A stretch of DNA of 64,000 bases from NCBI RefSeq assembly GCF_011388195.1, contig NZ_CP049990.1:3127900-3191899 (forward strand), in the 5' to 3' direction. The position numbers were made by a program, and so were the translations under genes. Positions 26,214 through 36,593 of the stretch are shown here, in pieces. Positions within the stretch are counted from its first letter, which is position 1; every line of letters begins with the position of its first letter. This DNA comes from Pusillimonas sp. DMV24BSW_D (GTDB lineage: Bacteria > Pseudomonadota > Gammaproteobacteria > Burkholderiales > Burkholderiaceae_B). Below the pieces are notes generated by a model. It was not told where the DNA came from and did no database searches. It worked only from the letters and a program-made list of their open reading frames with translations.

Positions 26214-26885
26214 ATGATTGAGTTTCAACACGTTTTCAAATCCTATGGCCGGAGCCGAAACATTCTGGCCGACATCAACTTCCGTATTGAAGCGGGGGAA
26301 TTCGTTTTTGTTTCAGGCCCCTCGGGTGCTGGAAAATCCACGCTGCTGAAGCTCATTGGTGGGCTTGAACCCCCCAGCCGCGGCAGTATTACGGTAAACA
26401 AGAACCGCATTGATAAAATGCCGGGCCGCGCAAGACCCTATTTGCGCCGGGCCGTAGGTGTTATCTTGCAAGACACCCATCTGCTGTTTGACCGCAGCGC
26501 TTTTGAAAACGTGCTGTTGCCCCTTACCGTTGTCGGGCTCGAACGGGCTCAAGCCGTTACTCGGGCCCGGGCGGCACTTGATAAGGTGGGTTTAGCAGGC
26601 AAAGAAGACTTGAATCCGGTTGAAATGTCGGGCGGCGAACAACAACGCCTGGCGATTGCGCGCGCCATTGTGAATCGCCCCGCCATTCTGATTGCCGATG
26701 AACCCACAGCCAATCTGGACCATGAAAGCGCCCGACGCATCATGGATGTGTTTCGTGACTTCAACCGGGTGGGTGTCACCACGCTGATCGCCTCTCACGA
26801 TACCTCTTTAATGGCTACCTACGCTTCACGCACGCTGCAAATACTCCCTGGCCGCTTCACTGATTTACGCGGGGTGCAGGCATGA
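26214..26885 (+). CDS. ftsE: Cell division ATP-binding protein FtsE
   Basis: The ATPase of FtsEX, a type VII ABC system that activates septal peptidoglycan hydrolases from the divisome. At 223 residues it matches the family. Walker A is GPSGAGKST near residue 36, the signature is MSGGEQQRLAIARAI, Walker B is ILIADEPTANLD, and the switch His is in IASHDTS. The ftsX start overlaps its stop (ATGA), so the two are translationally coupled. The divergent gene is aapQ. Confidence 0.95.
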   Translation: MIEFQHVFKSYGRSRNILADINFRIEAGEFVFVSGPSGAGKSTLLKLIGGLEPPSRGSITVNKNRIDKMPGRARPYLRRAVGVILQDTHLLFDRSAFENVLLPLTVVGLERAQAVTRARAALDKVGLAGKEDLNPVEMSGGEQQRLAIARAIVNRPAILIADEPTANLDHESARRIMDVFRDFNRVGVTTLIASHDTSLMATYASRTLQILPGRFTDLRGVQA

Positions 26886-27790
26886 GACGCTGGATACGCC
26901 ATCACCGTTATGCGTTAGCAATCGCTTTTCGACGCCTGCTGTCGAATCCATTTTCATCATTGGCGAACTTGCTGGTTATTGCCCTGACCTTAACGCTACC
27001 CATCATCGGCACCGCTTTTCTGGTCGCCGCGCAACCGGTTGTCAAACAAGTTTCCATCACGCCTGAAATTACCTTGTTTATCGACCTCCCACACGATCAG
27101 GAAAAGGCGCAAAGCATCGCTACCCGAATTCGCAACGAACATGAAACCGACGTTGCAAATGTACGCGTTATTCCCAGGGACCAGGCCATGAACAACCTGA
27201 AGGGCAATCCGGCGTGGTCGGATGCGCTGGCCGTACTTCCCGATAATCCCCTTCCCCACGCAGTCGTCATCACGCTTAAGGAAACCGAAGATTTACCTGA
27301 GCGCGTCGCCACCCTGACGAACCTTTGGAAAAATCTGGACGGCGTTGGTACCGTGCAGCACGACGCAGCCTGGGTCCAACGGTTAGCGGCCATTCTGGCG
27401 TTTCTTCGGGTTGGCCTGGGTTTAATGGCCGCAGGTGTCGTGCTGGTTGTTTTAGCCACCGTGTTCAACACAGTACGTATGCAAGCTTTGAGCCAGCGGG
27501 AAGAAATCGCTGTCGCCCGCCTCGTTGGCGCAACAGAGTCGTTTGTTCGACGCCCATTTCTTTATCTGGGTGCCCTTACAGGCGTTCTCGCAAGCATTGC
27601 CGCCATTATTTTCGCAAAACTGGCGCTGATTCCAATGAACGAAAATCTGGCAACGTTAGCCGGTACTTACAACGCCCAACTGGCGCTTAGCCTGCCTAAC
27701 ACACACCATCTATTGCTGGCCATATTAACCGTTGCTGTTTTGGCAGCCTTATCGGCGCGTTGGTCTGTTACCCGAAATACCCGCTTTTAA
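26882..27790 (+). CDS. ftsX: Cell division protein FtsX
   Basis: The membrane partner of FtsE, 302 residues, with one membrane segment near residues 22-45, a large periplasmic domain (about 45-170) that contacts murein hydrolase activators, and three C-terminal membrane segments. LSQREEIAVARLVGATESFV, just after TM2, is the family signature. It overlaps ftsE by 4 bases and is followed 5 bases later by mutY. Confidence 0.95.
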   Translation: MRRWIRHHRYALAIAFRRLLSNPFSSLANLLVIALTLTLPIIGTAFLVAAQPVVKQVSITPEITLFIDLPHDQEKAQSIATRIRNEHETDVANVRVIPRDQAMNNLKGNPAWSDALAVLPDNPLPHAVVITLKETEDLPERVATLTNLWKNLDGVGTVQHDAAWVQRLAAILAFLRVGLGLMAAGVVLVVLATVFNTVRMQALSQREEIAVARLVGATESFVRRPFLYLGALTGVLASIAAIIFAKLALIPMNENLATLAGTYNAQLALSLPNTHHLLLAILTVAVLAALSARWSVTRNTRF

Positions 27791-27795
27791 CCGGT

Positions 27796-28905
27796 ATGAC
27801 CATTTCTACAAATACGCCGCCACCAAAAATAGGTGTCGAGACCTTCGCTCAAACTGTATCGAACTGGCAAAAAACAGAAGGTCGCCATCATCTGCCGTGG
27901 CAAAACACCCAGGACCCTTACCGTATTTGGCTATCGGAGATTATGCTGCAGCAAACGCAGGTTGGCACGGTAATCGACTACTATCACCGCTTCCTGAAGC
28001 GATTCCCCACGTTAGCCGATTTGGCTCGGGCGTCCCAGGCAGACGTACTGGCATACTGGGCCGGCCTGGGTTACTACGCCCGGGCTCGCAACCTTCACCG
28101 CTGCGCGCAAACCGTTATGGAACAATGGGGCGGAAAATTCCCGGAAACACCAGAGCAAATCGCAACACTACCGGGTATTGGGCGCTCTACCGCCGCAGCC
28201 ATTGCAGCATTTTCATTTGGGGGGCGTGCCCCCATTCTGGATGGTAATGTAAAGCGCGTCTTTACCCGGTTTTTTGGTGTATTTGGCTATCCCGGCAAGA
28301 AAGCAGTTGAAACAGAGCTTTGGTCTATTGCACAAGCTATTCTAGACCAAGGTCCCCGGGATCTCGATATGATCTCGTATACCCAGGGTTTAATGGACTT
28401 GGGAGCAACACGGTGTACGCGAACAAAACCCGATTGCACGCACTGCCCTTTAACCACGTCGTGCTACGCCAACCTTAATAATGCCCAGAAAGCGTTGCCC
28501 TCAGCGCGACCACGTAAACTTGTGCCACAGCGGGAATGCCATATGCTGATATTGCTGCACAATGACAATGTGCTGCTGGAAAAACGCCCCCAAACCGGAA
28601 TTTGGGGCGGGCTCTGGTGTTTACCGCAATTCAACGAATTCGACGCCCTGGAAAACGCCTGCGTGAATTGGGGCGTTAAACCCTCGGCGCAAAGCAAAAT
28701 GGCAACGCTGCAGCACACGTTCACACACTTCAAATTGCAGATAACGCCCTGGTGGCTGACAGTTAAACGTTTACCACTGGCAGAACCCAACAACGAACAT
28801 TGCTGGCAGCCTCTAAACCTGCTGGCCGATACCGGCTTGCCCGCTCCGGTACAAAAAATCCTTCATGGCGTTCGCCAAAGCGTGCTTTCAAACAATAAAG
28901 ACTAA
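27796..28905 (+). CDS. mutY: A/G-specific adenine DNA glycosylase MutY
   Basis: Removes adenine mispaired with 8-oxoguanine. From ATG 27796 it has 369 residues; a TTG start at 27760 inside ftsX is unlikely. The catalytic Glu is in SEIMLQQTQVGTVIDYY, the helix-hairpin-helix is LPGIGRSTAAAI, and the catalytic Asp is in PILDGNVKRV. The 4Fe-4S ligands follow the C-x6-C-x2-C-x5-C pattern (CTRTKPDCTHCPLTTSC). The C-terminal NUDIX-like domain that reads 8-oxoguanine includes KRPQTGIWGGLWCLPQ. It overlaps the convergent rodA by 4 bases. Confidence 0.96.
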   Translation: MTISTNTPPPKIGVETFAQTVSNWQKTEGRHHLPWQNTQDPYRIWLSEIMLQQTQVGTVIDYYHRFLKRFPTLADLARASQADVLAYWAGLGYYARARNLHRCAQTVMEQWGGKFPETPEQIATLPGIGRSTAAAIAAFSFGGRAPILDGNVKRVFTRFFGVFGYPGKKAVETELWSIAQAILDQGPRDLDMISYTQGLMDLGATRCTRTKPDCTHCPLTTSCYANLNNAQKALPSARPRKLVPQRECHMLILLHNDNVLLEKRPQTGIWGGLWCLPQFNEFDALENACVNWGVKPSAQSKMATLQHTFTHFKLQITPWWLTVKRLPLAEPNNEHCWQPLNLLADTGLPAPVQKILHGVRQSVLSNNKD

Positions 28906-30047
28906 CGCGCCTGAGACGGTTGGCGGTAGTGATTAATACTCATTAATAGGCCGCACGCGATGCCCAAGGTTAACAAGGCCGTACCGCCATAACTCATAAA
29001 CGGCAGGGGTACCCCAACCACCGGCAAAATGCCCGTGACCATACCGATATTCACGAACACATAAACGAAAAAGGTCATTGAAAGCGCACCCGCAAGCAAA
29101 CGGCCGAATTGGGTCGTTGCGCGTGCCGAAATAAATAGCCCGCGCACAATAAAAAGCGCAAACAACACCAAAAGCATGACCCCGCCATACAGACCAAACT
29201 CTTCCGCATATACCGCAAAAATAAAATCGGTTGTACGCTCGGGAACAAAATCAAGATGCGCTTGGGTTCCTTCCATATACCCTTTGCCATAAACGCCCCC
29301 GGAACCGATGGCGATCATTGACTGAATCGTGTGAAAACCTTTCCCAAGCGGGTCGGAGCTGGGGTTAAGCAATGTGCAAACTCGATTCTTCTGATATTCA
29401 TGCATTACGACCCAGTCCACCTCAGGTTGGCAAATATCAGTTTCAAAATAAACCATGGTACCCAAGCCAACCGCCATGACCAGCCCCAAGGGCACCAAAA
29501 GCCTGAAGGACAAGCCGGCAAAATAAATAACGAAAAAACCCGACAACAAGACCAATAGTGCGGTACCCAGATCGGGCTGACGCACAATTAAAACAAACGG
29601 AATAGCCAGCAGAATAATCGCGGCAAGAAGATCCAATAGCCGCATGCGTTTGGTTTCGAGCTGCTGAAAGTACCAGGCCAACATCATCGGCACGGTTAAC
29701 TTCAACATTTCAGAGGGCTGAATGCGGATAACACCCAGATCGAGCCAGCGGGTGGCGCCTTTACTGGTTTCACCAAAAAACTCCACGGCGACAAGCAGCA
29801 CAACACCCACCACATAGAGCGCAGGGGCTAGTTTTAACCAATATTTTGGGGGCACTGCCGCAACAAACCACAGTGCAATAAACGCCAGAAAATAATTGCG
29901 CACTTGACTGGCAAAGCGCCAATCGGTGCCGCCAACCGCAGAGTGCATAATCACCAGACCCAAGCCGGCCATCAAAATCAACAAAGCCAATAAAGGCCAG
30001 TCAAAAACCGTTAAAACTTTCAACACCCATCGAAAATACTGCTTCAT
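28902..30047 (-). CDS. rodA: Rod shape-determining peptidoglycan glycosyltransferase RodA (MrdB)
   Basis: A SEDS-family membrane glycosyltransferase that polymerises lipid II for the elongasome with PBP2. It has 381 residues and about ten membrane segments. Family blocks are IRIQPSEMLKLTVPMMLAW, VRQPDLGTAL (the conserved catalytic Asp region), QSMIAIGSGGVYGKGY, and near the end VVGVPLPFMSYGGTALL. Its ATG overlaps the stop of mrdA by 4 bases. Last gene of the mreBCD-mrdA-rodA operon. Confidence 0.96.
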   Translation of the reverse strand: MKQYFRWVLKVLTVFDWPLLALLILMAGLGLVIMHSAVGGTDWRFASQVRNYFLAFIALWFVAAVPPKYWLKLAPALYVVGVVLLVAVEFFGETSKGATRWLDLGVIRIQPSEMLKLTVPMMLAWYFQQLETKRMRLLDLLAAIILLAIPFVLIVRQPDLGTALLVLLSGFFVIYFAGLSFRLLVPLGLVMAVGLGTMVYFETDICQPEVDWVVMHEYQKNRVCTLLNPSSDPLGKGFHTIQSMIAIGSGGVYGKGYMEGTQAHLDFVPERTTDFIFAVYAEEFGLYGGVMLLVLFALFIVRGLFISARATTQFGRLLAGALSMTFFVYVFVNIGMVTGILPVVGVPLPFMSYGGTALLTLGIACGLLMSINHYRQPSQAR

Positions 30048-31918
30048 GGGCGCACCTCAGCAAGCGTCGTATTGGTGTCGGCCTTTAACCAATAATCAAA
30101 AACCTTGCGCGCAATCGGTGCCGCAACCGTTGACCCCCAACCGCCATTTTCCACGATCAGGGCAACAGCGATGCGCGGCTTGACTGTCGGGGCATAAGCC
30201 ATAAACAACGCATGATCACGCAAACGCTCTTCAAGTTCGCTGGATTTGTATTCCGCCCCGCGCAAGCTAAAAACCTGCGCCGTACCCGTTTTCCCCGCCG
30301 CCTGATATGGGGCTCCATTAAACGCAACTCGGGCGGTTCCCTCATTCACAACTCCCGCGAGCGCATTTTCAATTACCTCGATATTTTCGGGTTTAAGGTC
30401 AACAACGTGAGAGGGTTCGGTTACCGTTTTCTTCAATAGACCTGTTTGCGAATTTCGCACCAGATTCACCAAGTGCGGTGTCATATAAACGCCTTTGCTA
30501 GCCAATACCGCGGTGGCTTGTGCCAGTTGAAGCAGCGTGAACGAGTTGTAACCTTGCCCCACCGCAACCGACACTGTTTCCCCAGCGTACCATCGCTGCT
30601 GTTCCGGCTTGCGAAATGCTTTCTCTTTCCAATCGGTTGAGGGTAGAATGCCCCGCCGCTCACCATCCAAGTCAATACCCGTATATTGTCCGAACCCGAA
30701 CTGTTTACTGAAGTCATGCAGCGCATTTACGCCAATTTCGGGGCCCAAAGAATAAAAATAGGTATCCGATGACTTCACCAACGCCCGATGCATATCGGTT
30801 TGACCATAAGCGATTGAGCCCGCGTTGCGAAAACGCTGTCGACCCAGCTCGAAATAACCTGGGTCATAAATTTTGGTTTCAGCGTCCCGCACTCCCAACT
30901 CCAGTGCCGCCAGCGCCACGAACGGCTTATAAGTTGACCCAATAGGATAGGTGCCATACAAAGGCCGGTTAATTAAGGGGTGATCCTCCGACTCGTTAAG
31001 CATGCGCCAATTGTCAACATCGATGCCGTCTATAAACAAATTAGGATCGAACGACGGCGCAGACACAAAAGCCAGAACCTCACCTGTTTCCGGCTCAATT
31101 GCCACCAAAGCACCGCGCTTTCCCTGAAACTCTTTTTCAACAAGCTGTTGCAACCCAAGATCCAGAGAGAGGATTAAATCGGAACCCGGAACTGGGTCCG
31201 TGCGCCGCAATGTTCTCACCGGCCGCCCGGTTGCCGTTACTTCGACCTCCTCGACACCCGTTTGACCATGCAATACATGCTCCCAGGTTTTTTCAATTCC
31301 CTTTTTGCCGATATTATGGGTACCACGGTAATTTCCCAATTGCCCATCACGCTCAAGACGCTCCAGGTCTTGTTCCGAGATACGACCCACGTACCCCAAA
31401 ACATGAGCCGCACTTGAGCCATGCGGATACTCCCTGACCCAACGTGCGTTCAGCGTCACGCCGGGAAATTTATACGCATGTGCTGCAAACCAGGCCGCTT
31501 CGGTTTCATTAAGGTTATTGCGCAACATAACGCGGGCGTATCGACTCGATTGATTCACACGCTGTAAAAATCGTTTCTGGCTCGTTGGGCTGATATAAAC
31601 CAATTGTGAAAGGGCATTCAGCATGGCTTTCAAATCAGACACTTCCGCCGGAATAACCTCAAGGGTGTAATCACGATAGTTACGGGCCAACACCACGCCG
31701 TTCCGATCGAGGATTTCACCTCGCCTGGGCGGAATCGGGACCACCGCAATACGATTTTCATCCGCCCGCGCCGCCAACCCTTCGTAACGCTCAACCTGCA
31801 AATACCACAAGCGACCCACAAGCAGGAAAAAGCAAACGACTACGAAAACGCCGGCCACCCACAAACGCAACCAGACTTTGCGCTTTTGTTCGTGCGAGGT
31901 TTTCTTGAATTCGAACAT
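30044..31918 (-). CDS. mrdA: Penicillin-binding protein 2 (MrdA)
   Basis: The class B transpeptidase that cross-links side-wall peptidoglycan. Its 624 residues begin with a cytoplasmic tail and one membrane anchor (about 18-40), then the pedestal domain (RRGEILDRNGVVLARN). The transpeptidase domain has the SxxK nucleophile in GSTYKPF, SxN as SSD in VKSSDTYFYSLG, and KTG in AGKTGTAQ. It lies 17 bp after mreD and overlaps rodA by 4 bases. Confidence 0.96.
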   Translation of the reverse strand: MFEFKKTSHEQKRKVWLRLWVAGVFVVVCFFLLVGRLWYLQVERYEGLAARADENRIAVVPIPPRRGEILDRNGVVLARNYRDYTLEVIPAEVSDLKAMLNALSQLVYISPTSQKRFLQRVNQSSRYARVMLRNNLNETEAAWFAAHAYKFPGVTLNARWVREYPHGSSAAHVLGYVGRISEQDLERLERDGQLGNYRGTHNIGKKGIEKTWEHVLHGQTGVEEVEVTATGRPVRTLRRTDPVPGSDLILSLDLGLQQLVEKEFQGKRGALVAIEPETGEVLAFVSAPSFDPNLFIDGIDVDNWRMLNESEDHPLINRPLYGTYPIGSTYKPFVALAALELGVRDAETKIYDPGYFELGRQRFRNAGSIAYGQTDMHRALVKSSDTYFYSLGPEIGVNALHDFSKQFGFGQYTGIDLDGERRGILPSTDWKEKAFRKPEQQRWYAGETVSVAVGQGYNSFTLLQLAQATAVLASKGVYMTPHLVNLVRNSQTGLLKKTVTEPSHVVDLKPENIEVIENALAGVVNEGTARVAFNGAPYQAAGKTGTAQVFSLRGAEYKSSELEERLRDHALFMAYAPTVKPRIAVALIVENGGWGSTVAAPIARKVFDYWLKADTNTTLAEVRP

Positions 31919-31935
31919 ACTTGCCGACGTTAAAA

Positions 31936-32496
31936 TTAGGCGTTGCCACCATCGAGCTCTTCATGCAGGCGATGAGGCAAATAATGCAACAAAATATCGG
32001 CAACCGGCCACAAGCCCGCAGTGAACACCGCCGAAACAAGCCATGACCACCCCAGCCAATGCCCTGCCAGCCAGGAACTGATCATGATGTAAATTGTTTG
32101 CACCAACAGCAAAATGGGCAGGATATGAATGGCCTGTACGACCGAATTAAAACGCTGCAGGCGACGACCCAGTATGACCACTCCGTAAGCAGCCAAACCA
32201 TAAACAAGCGCATGCCCCCCCAACGGACCCGCATCATGAACATCCATCAGCAGACCAAAGGCAAAGGCGGTAAAAAGCCCAACACGCCGCGGCTCATTCA
32301 GGCACCAGAACAAAAGTACCAATAACAATAAGTCAGGCGCATAGGGCCACACCCGCCAGGACGCCAACGAAGCAAGCCACACTATAAAAATAGACCCCCA
32401 CACCAACAACAAGCTGGATGAGCGACCAAACGAGCGTGTATCAATCGGTGTTAGAGCAGATAGCGATGACTTGGAACCATTTCCACGCGGTGCCAT
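31936..32496 (-). CDS. mreD: Rod shape-determining protein MreD
   Basis: A small inner-membrane elongasome protein of 186 residues with five or six hydrophobic segments. PDLLLLVLLFWCLNEPRRVG followed by GLLMDVHDAGPLGGHALVYG is the family hallmark. It links MreC/MreB to the synthases. It starts 3 bp after the mreC stop and precedes mrdA by 17 bp. Confidence 0.93.
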   Translation of the reverse strand: MAPRGNGSKSSLSALTPIDTRSFGRSSSLLLVWGSIFIVWLASLASWRVWPYAPDLLLLVLLFWCLNEPRRVGLFTAFAFGLLMDVHDAGPLGGHALVYGLAAYGVVILGRRLQRFNSVVQAIHILPILLLVQTIYIMISSWLAGHWLGWSWLVSAVFTAGLWPVADILLHYLPHRLHEELDGGNA

Positions 32497-32499
32497 AGC

Positions 32500-33363
32500 T
32501 TAGGGCTCCACTTCAGATAAAAGTTCGGACTGTTCCGACAATAGCACTAAAAAATGCCGATATCGTTCAGGATGCGACAGCGGCGTTGCCACCGCCACCG
32601 CGAACCCGCTTACCGCATCGCGGCGGACTTCGTCGACCCGGGCAACCGCCAGACCGGCGGGGAACAAGCCGCCAATACCGCTCGTGACTAAAGTATCGTC
32701 CGTACGCACATCCGCGTTCAATGGCAGATATCGCGCCTCGATTTTTCCGGCAGGATTCCCACCAAAAGCGATTAAACGCAAACCATTGCGCACGACCTGA
32801 ACCGGCACCGACACTTTTTCATCCGTGATCAATGCCGCCTCCGACGTAAAAGGCGTAACCCGCACGACCTGCCCAACAACGCCGCCTTCATCAATAACAG
32901 GCATTCCAGGGGCAATGCCGCTGTCGGAACCTTTATTGAAAATCAGATGGCGGTTGTAAGGATTTGCAGGCTCATAGAGAACCTCGACAGCCACCGACTG
33001 CTGCTCGGCCGGTGCGGTAACGTTCAATAGACGGCGTAATTGCTGATTCTCGGTTGCCAACTGCGCAGCATGGCTGGCAAGTTGTGCCAACTCTATTCTT
33101 TGCCGCTGCAGCGCTTCTTTTTCCTCTTTGGCAACCGTTGCCGCGTTAGCCCAACTGCGCACCCCTTCGATTAAATCCCGAGGGGCCATTGCCGCGCGCT
33201 GAAAAGGATAAATCAGAACTGACACTGCCTGCCGGGCAGGCTCAAACACCTTCCAACGGGCATCGACGACGAGCAATACGAGCGATAGCACCAGAATGAC
33301 CAACAAACGGAACTCCGCTGTTGGCCCCCGCCTGAATAATCGAAGAGTCGCATTCTGCTGCAT
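32500..33363 (-). CDS. mreC: Rod shape-determining protein MreC
   Basis: A bitopic elongasome scaffold of 287 residues: a short cytoplasmic N-terminus, one membrane helix (about 18-35), a coiled coil (about 65-112, KEEKEALQRQRIELAQLASH), and a beta-rich periplasmic domain with INKGSDSGIAPGMPV-type blocks (FNKGSDSGIAPGMPVIDEGG) that contacts PBP2. It lies 25 bp downstream of mreB. Confidence 0.95.
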   Translation of the reverse strand: MQQNATLRLFRRGPTAEFRLLVILVLSLVLLVVDARWKVFEPARQAVSVLIYPFQRAAMAPRDLIEGVRSWANAATVAKEEKEALQRQRIELAQLASHAAQLATENQQLRRLLNVTAPAEQQSVAVEVLYEPANPYNRHLIFNKGSDSGIAPGMPVIDEGGVVGQVVRVTPFTSEAALITDEKVSVPVQVVRNGLRLIAFGGNPAGKIEARYLPLNADVRTDDTLVTSGIGGLFPAGLAVARVDEVRRDAVSGFAVAVATPLSHPERYRHFLVLLSEQSELLSEVEP

Positions 33364-33388
33364 CGTTCAAGGCCGCACCGTCTTGCGC

Positions 33389-34438
<1,050 letters not shown>

Positions 34439-34443
34439 TCAGT

Positions 34444-34457
34444 AATATCTAGATATT
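34444..34457. promoter_or_regulatory. 14-bp perfect palindrome in the mreB leader
   Basis: AATATCTAGATATT reads the same on both strands and lies just upstream of the mreB start. It could be an operator or chance; no known site is matched. The rest of the 305-bp mreB-gatC gap holds several AAGCTT-like partial repeats (34500-34560), a GGGGC/GCCCC hairpin at 34630-34645, and a candidate gatC -10 box. Confidence 0.3.
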
Positions 34458-34611
34458 GAGAGAAAGCCGGTTAATTTGGCGCTACTATGTGAAGCAACGG
34501 CCCAAGCCAACGCCCGTTCAAGCTTAGGCAAGCTGCGGCTTTGGGCCGAATTTTCCAAGCTTAACACGCGCGCGCAGGCTTAATTAACTGAATTAGCCGT
34601 AAATCATAACT

Positions 34612-34617
34612 TATAAT
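34612..34617 (+). promoter_or_regulatory. Candidate -10 box for the gatCAB operon
   Basis: A perfect TATAAT lies about 120 bp upstream of the gatC ATG in an AT-rich stretch. No good -35 hexamer is found at 16-18 bp spacing, so this is only a candidate. The hairpin at 34630-34645 would fall in the transcript leader. Confidence 0.3.
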
Positions 34618-34737
34618 TCAGTTTAAACAGGGGCTTCAATGCCCCATTCATTTTTAGTAACGGGTTTTCACTAGCTGGGTCATACTTTTTTACCTGCCCG
34701 GCGCGTCAATACCTAATGATTTTCGCGGATTCTCTGA

Positions 34738-35046
34738 ATGGCAATTACACAAGACGATGTTTCCCGCGTGGCACGGCTCGCCCGCATCGCGTTGTCGGAC
34801 ACCGAGCAGGCACGTATGGAAAGTGAACTCAACGGCATTCTGGGCCTCATTGAACAACTTCAGGCTGTCGACACAACGGGTATCGAGCCTATGGCGCACC
34901 CGCTATCGGCACATCAAGACATTCACGCCCGCCTGCGTGAAGACGCCGCCGCCCCAACCCAAACAACGGGCCAGCGCGATCATCTCATGGCCAACGCCCC
35001 GGCCAACGAAGAAGGTCTGTTTCTGGTACCTAAAGTTATTGAATAA
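34738..35046 (+). CDS. gatC: Asp-tRNA(Asn)/Glu-tRNA(Gln) amidotransferase subunit C
   Basis: The small stabilising subunit of the GatCAB amidotransferase, 102 residues. The N-terminal helix pattern [18 protein letters not shown] and the C-terminal [13 protein letters not shown] are family hallmarks. It wraps GatA and GatB together. First gene of gatCAB, 23 bp upstream of gatA. Confidence 0.95.
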   Translation: MAITQDDVSRVARLARIALSDTEQARMESELNGILGLIEQLQAVDTTGIEPMAHPLSAHQDIHARLREDAAAPTQTTGQRDHLMANAPANEEGLFLVPKVIE

Positions 35047-35069
35047 GCCCGTTACTGATCACCCTCAAT

Positions 35070-36593
35070 ATGTCTTCTAATTACGAATTCTCCAGTATTG
35101 CAGAACTTGGCACCGCGTTGCGCGAACGCAAAGTCAGCGCGTGCGAGCTTGCACAAGCCTCTTTGAATCTCGCAAAACAGCACACGCATCTGAATGCCTT
35201 TCTGCACATCGACGATCAACTCACGCTCGAACAAGCCAAACACGCTGACGCGTTGCTGGCGCAAGGGAAAGGCGGCCCTTTAACCGGCATTCCCATTGCT
35301 CACAAAGATATTTTTGTTACCCAAAAGTGGAAAACGACGGCCGCAAGCAAAATGTTGGAGCACTACACCAGCCCATTCGACGCCACCGTTGTACAACGTT
35401 TGAACGACGCGGGGGCCGTATCGGTCGGCAAGCTCAATTGCGACGAATTCGCAATGGGCTCAGGTAATGAAAACTCGGCTTTCGGCGCAACACGCAATCC
35501 CTGGGACCCGGGGTCTGTCCCGGGCGGCTCTTCGGGAGGGTCGGCTGCAGCCGTTGCCGCAGGCATTGTCCCCGCCACAACGGGTACCGATACCGGCGGC
35601 TCAGTGCGACAACCTGCGGCATTGTGTGGCGTGAGCGGTATCAAACCCACCTACGGAACAGTGTCAAGGTTCGGGATGATCGCTTTCGGATCCAGTCTCG
35701 ATCAAGCGGGCCCCATTGCGCGCAGCGCAAACGACCTGGTCGATATACTCGATATTATGGGCGGCTTTGACGAACGCGACTCAACCAGCCTTGAAACGTG
35801 CGACGGAATCGCCAACCAGCCCGGGCGGGTTCGTGAGGCCTACGACACAAAACAAGCACATTTTTCGGGGCAAGGTTCACAACCCTTGAAAGGTTTACGC
35901 ATCGGAGTACCCAAGGAGTACTTCAATGCAAGCCTGGCGCCCGATGTAGCGCAGGCCGTTGAAAAGGCCCTGGCGCAATACGAAAGCCTGGGCGCCGTAC
36001 GCGTGGAAATTTCACTTCCTCGCACCCAGTTGGCCATCCCCGCTTATTACGTTATTGCGCCGGCCGAAGCATCCAGCAATCTGTCGCGCTACGACGGCGT
36101 TCGGTACGGGCTCCGTGCAGCCGATTACAACAACCTTGAAGAAATGACCAGCCGTACCCGCGCCGAGGGGTTCGGCGACGAAGTCAAGCGGCGCATCATG
36201 GTAGGCACCTATGTGCTGTGCCATGGCTATTACGATGCTTATTATCTGCAGGCGCAGCGGGTGCGTCGCATGATCACCGACGACTTCCAACAAGCATTTG
36301 CCGAAAAATGCGACGTCATCATGGGGCCGGTAACGCCCTCGGTTGCCAAAAAGATTGGTGACAACCGCGACGACCCAACGGCCGATTGGCTGGCTGATGT
36401 CTATACCCTTGGCGTCAGCCTGGCGGGCTTGCCCGCCATGTCGATTCCCTGCGGCTTCGGAGGGCAAAGCGGCACACTGCCCATCGGCCTGCAACTCATC
36501 GGCAACTATTTCACCGAAGGTCAACTGTTAGCCGTTGCCGACCGCTACCAGAACGTTACCGACTGGCATCAACGCAAACCGGATCAAAAATAA
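35070..36593 (+). CDS. gatA: Asp-tRNA(Asn)/Glu-tRNA(Gln) amidotransferase subunit A
   Basis: The glutaminase subunit that frees ammonia from glutamine for tRNA amidation. Its 507 residues carry the amidase signature with the Ser-cis-Ser-Lys triad: Lys in IAHKDIF near residue 78, and the Ser residues in [13 protein letters not shown] and [12 protein letters not shown]. It shares one base with gatB (TAATG). Confidence 0.97.
   Translation: MSSNYEFSSIAELGTALRERKVSACELAQASLNLAKQHTHLNAFLHIDDQLTLEQAKHADALLAQGKGGPLTGIPIAHKDIFVTQKWKTTAASKMLEHYTSPFDATVVQRLNDAGAVSVGKLNCDEFAMGSGNENSAFGATRNPWDPGSVPGGSSGGSAAAVAAGIVPATTGTDTGGSVRQPAALCGVSGIKPTYGTVSRFGMIAFGSSLDQAGPIARSANDLVDILDIMGGFDERDSTSLETCDGIANQPGRVREAYDTKQAHFSGQGSQPLKGLRIGVPKEYFNASLAPDVAQAVEKALAQYESLGAVRVEISLPRTQLAIPAYYVIAPAEASSNLSRYDGVRYGLRAADYNNLEEMTSRTRAEGFGDEVKRRIMVGTYVLCHGYYDAYYLQAQRVRRMITDDFQQAFAEKCDVIMGPVTPSVAKKIGDNRDDPTADWLADVYTLGVSLAGLPAMSIPCGFGGQSGTLPIGLQLIGNYFTEGQLLAVADRYQNVTDWHQRKPDQK

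Noticed and set aside
34630..34645. GGGGC/GCCCC hairpin before gatC as a terminator
   Set aside because: The stem is only 5 bp with no immediate U-run, and no gene upstream on that strand needs ending.
36012..36524. Open frame of 170 codons antisense to gatA
   Set aside because: Shadow of a highly conserved gene; no family resemblance.
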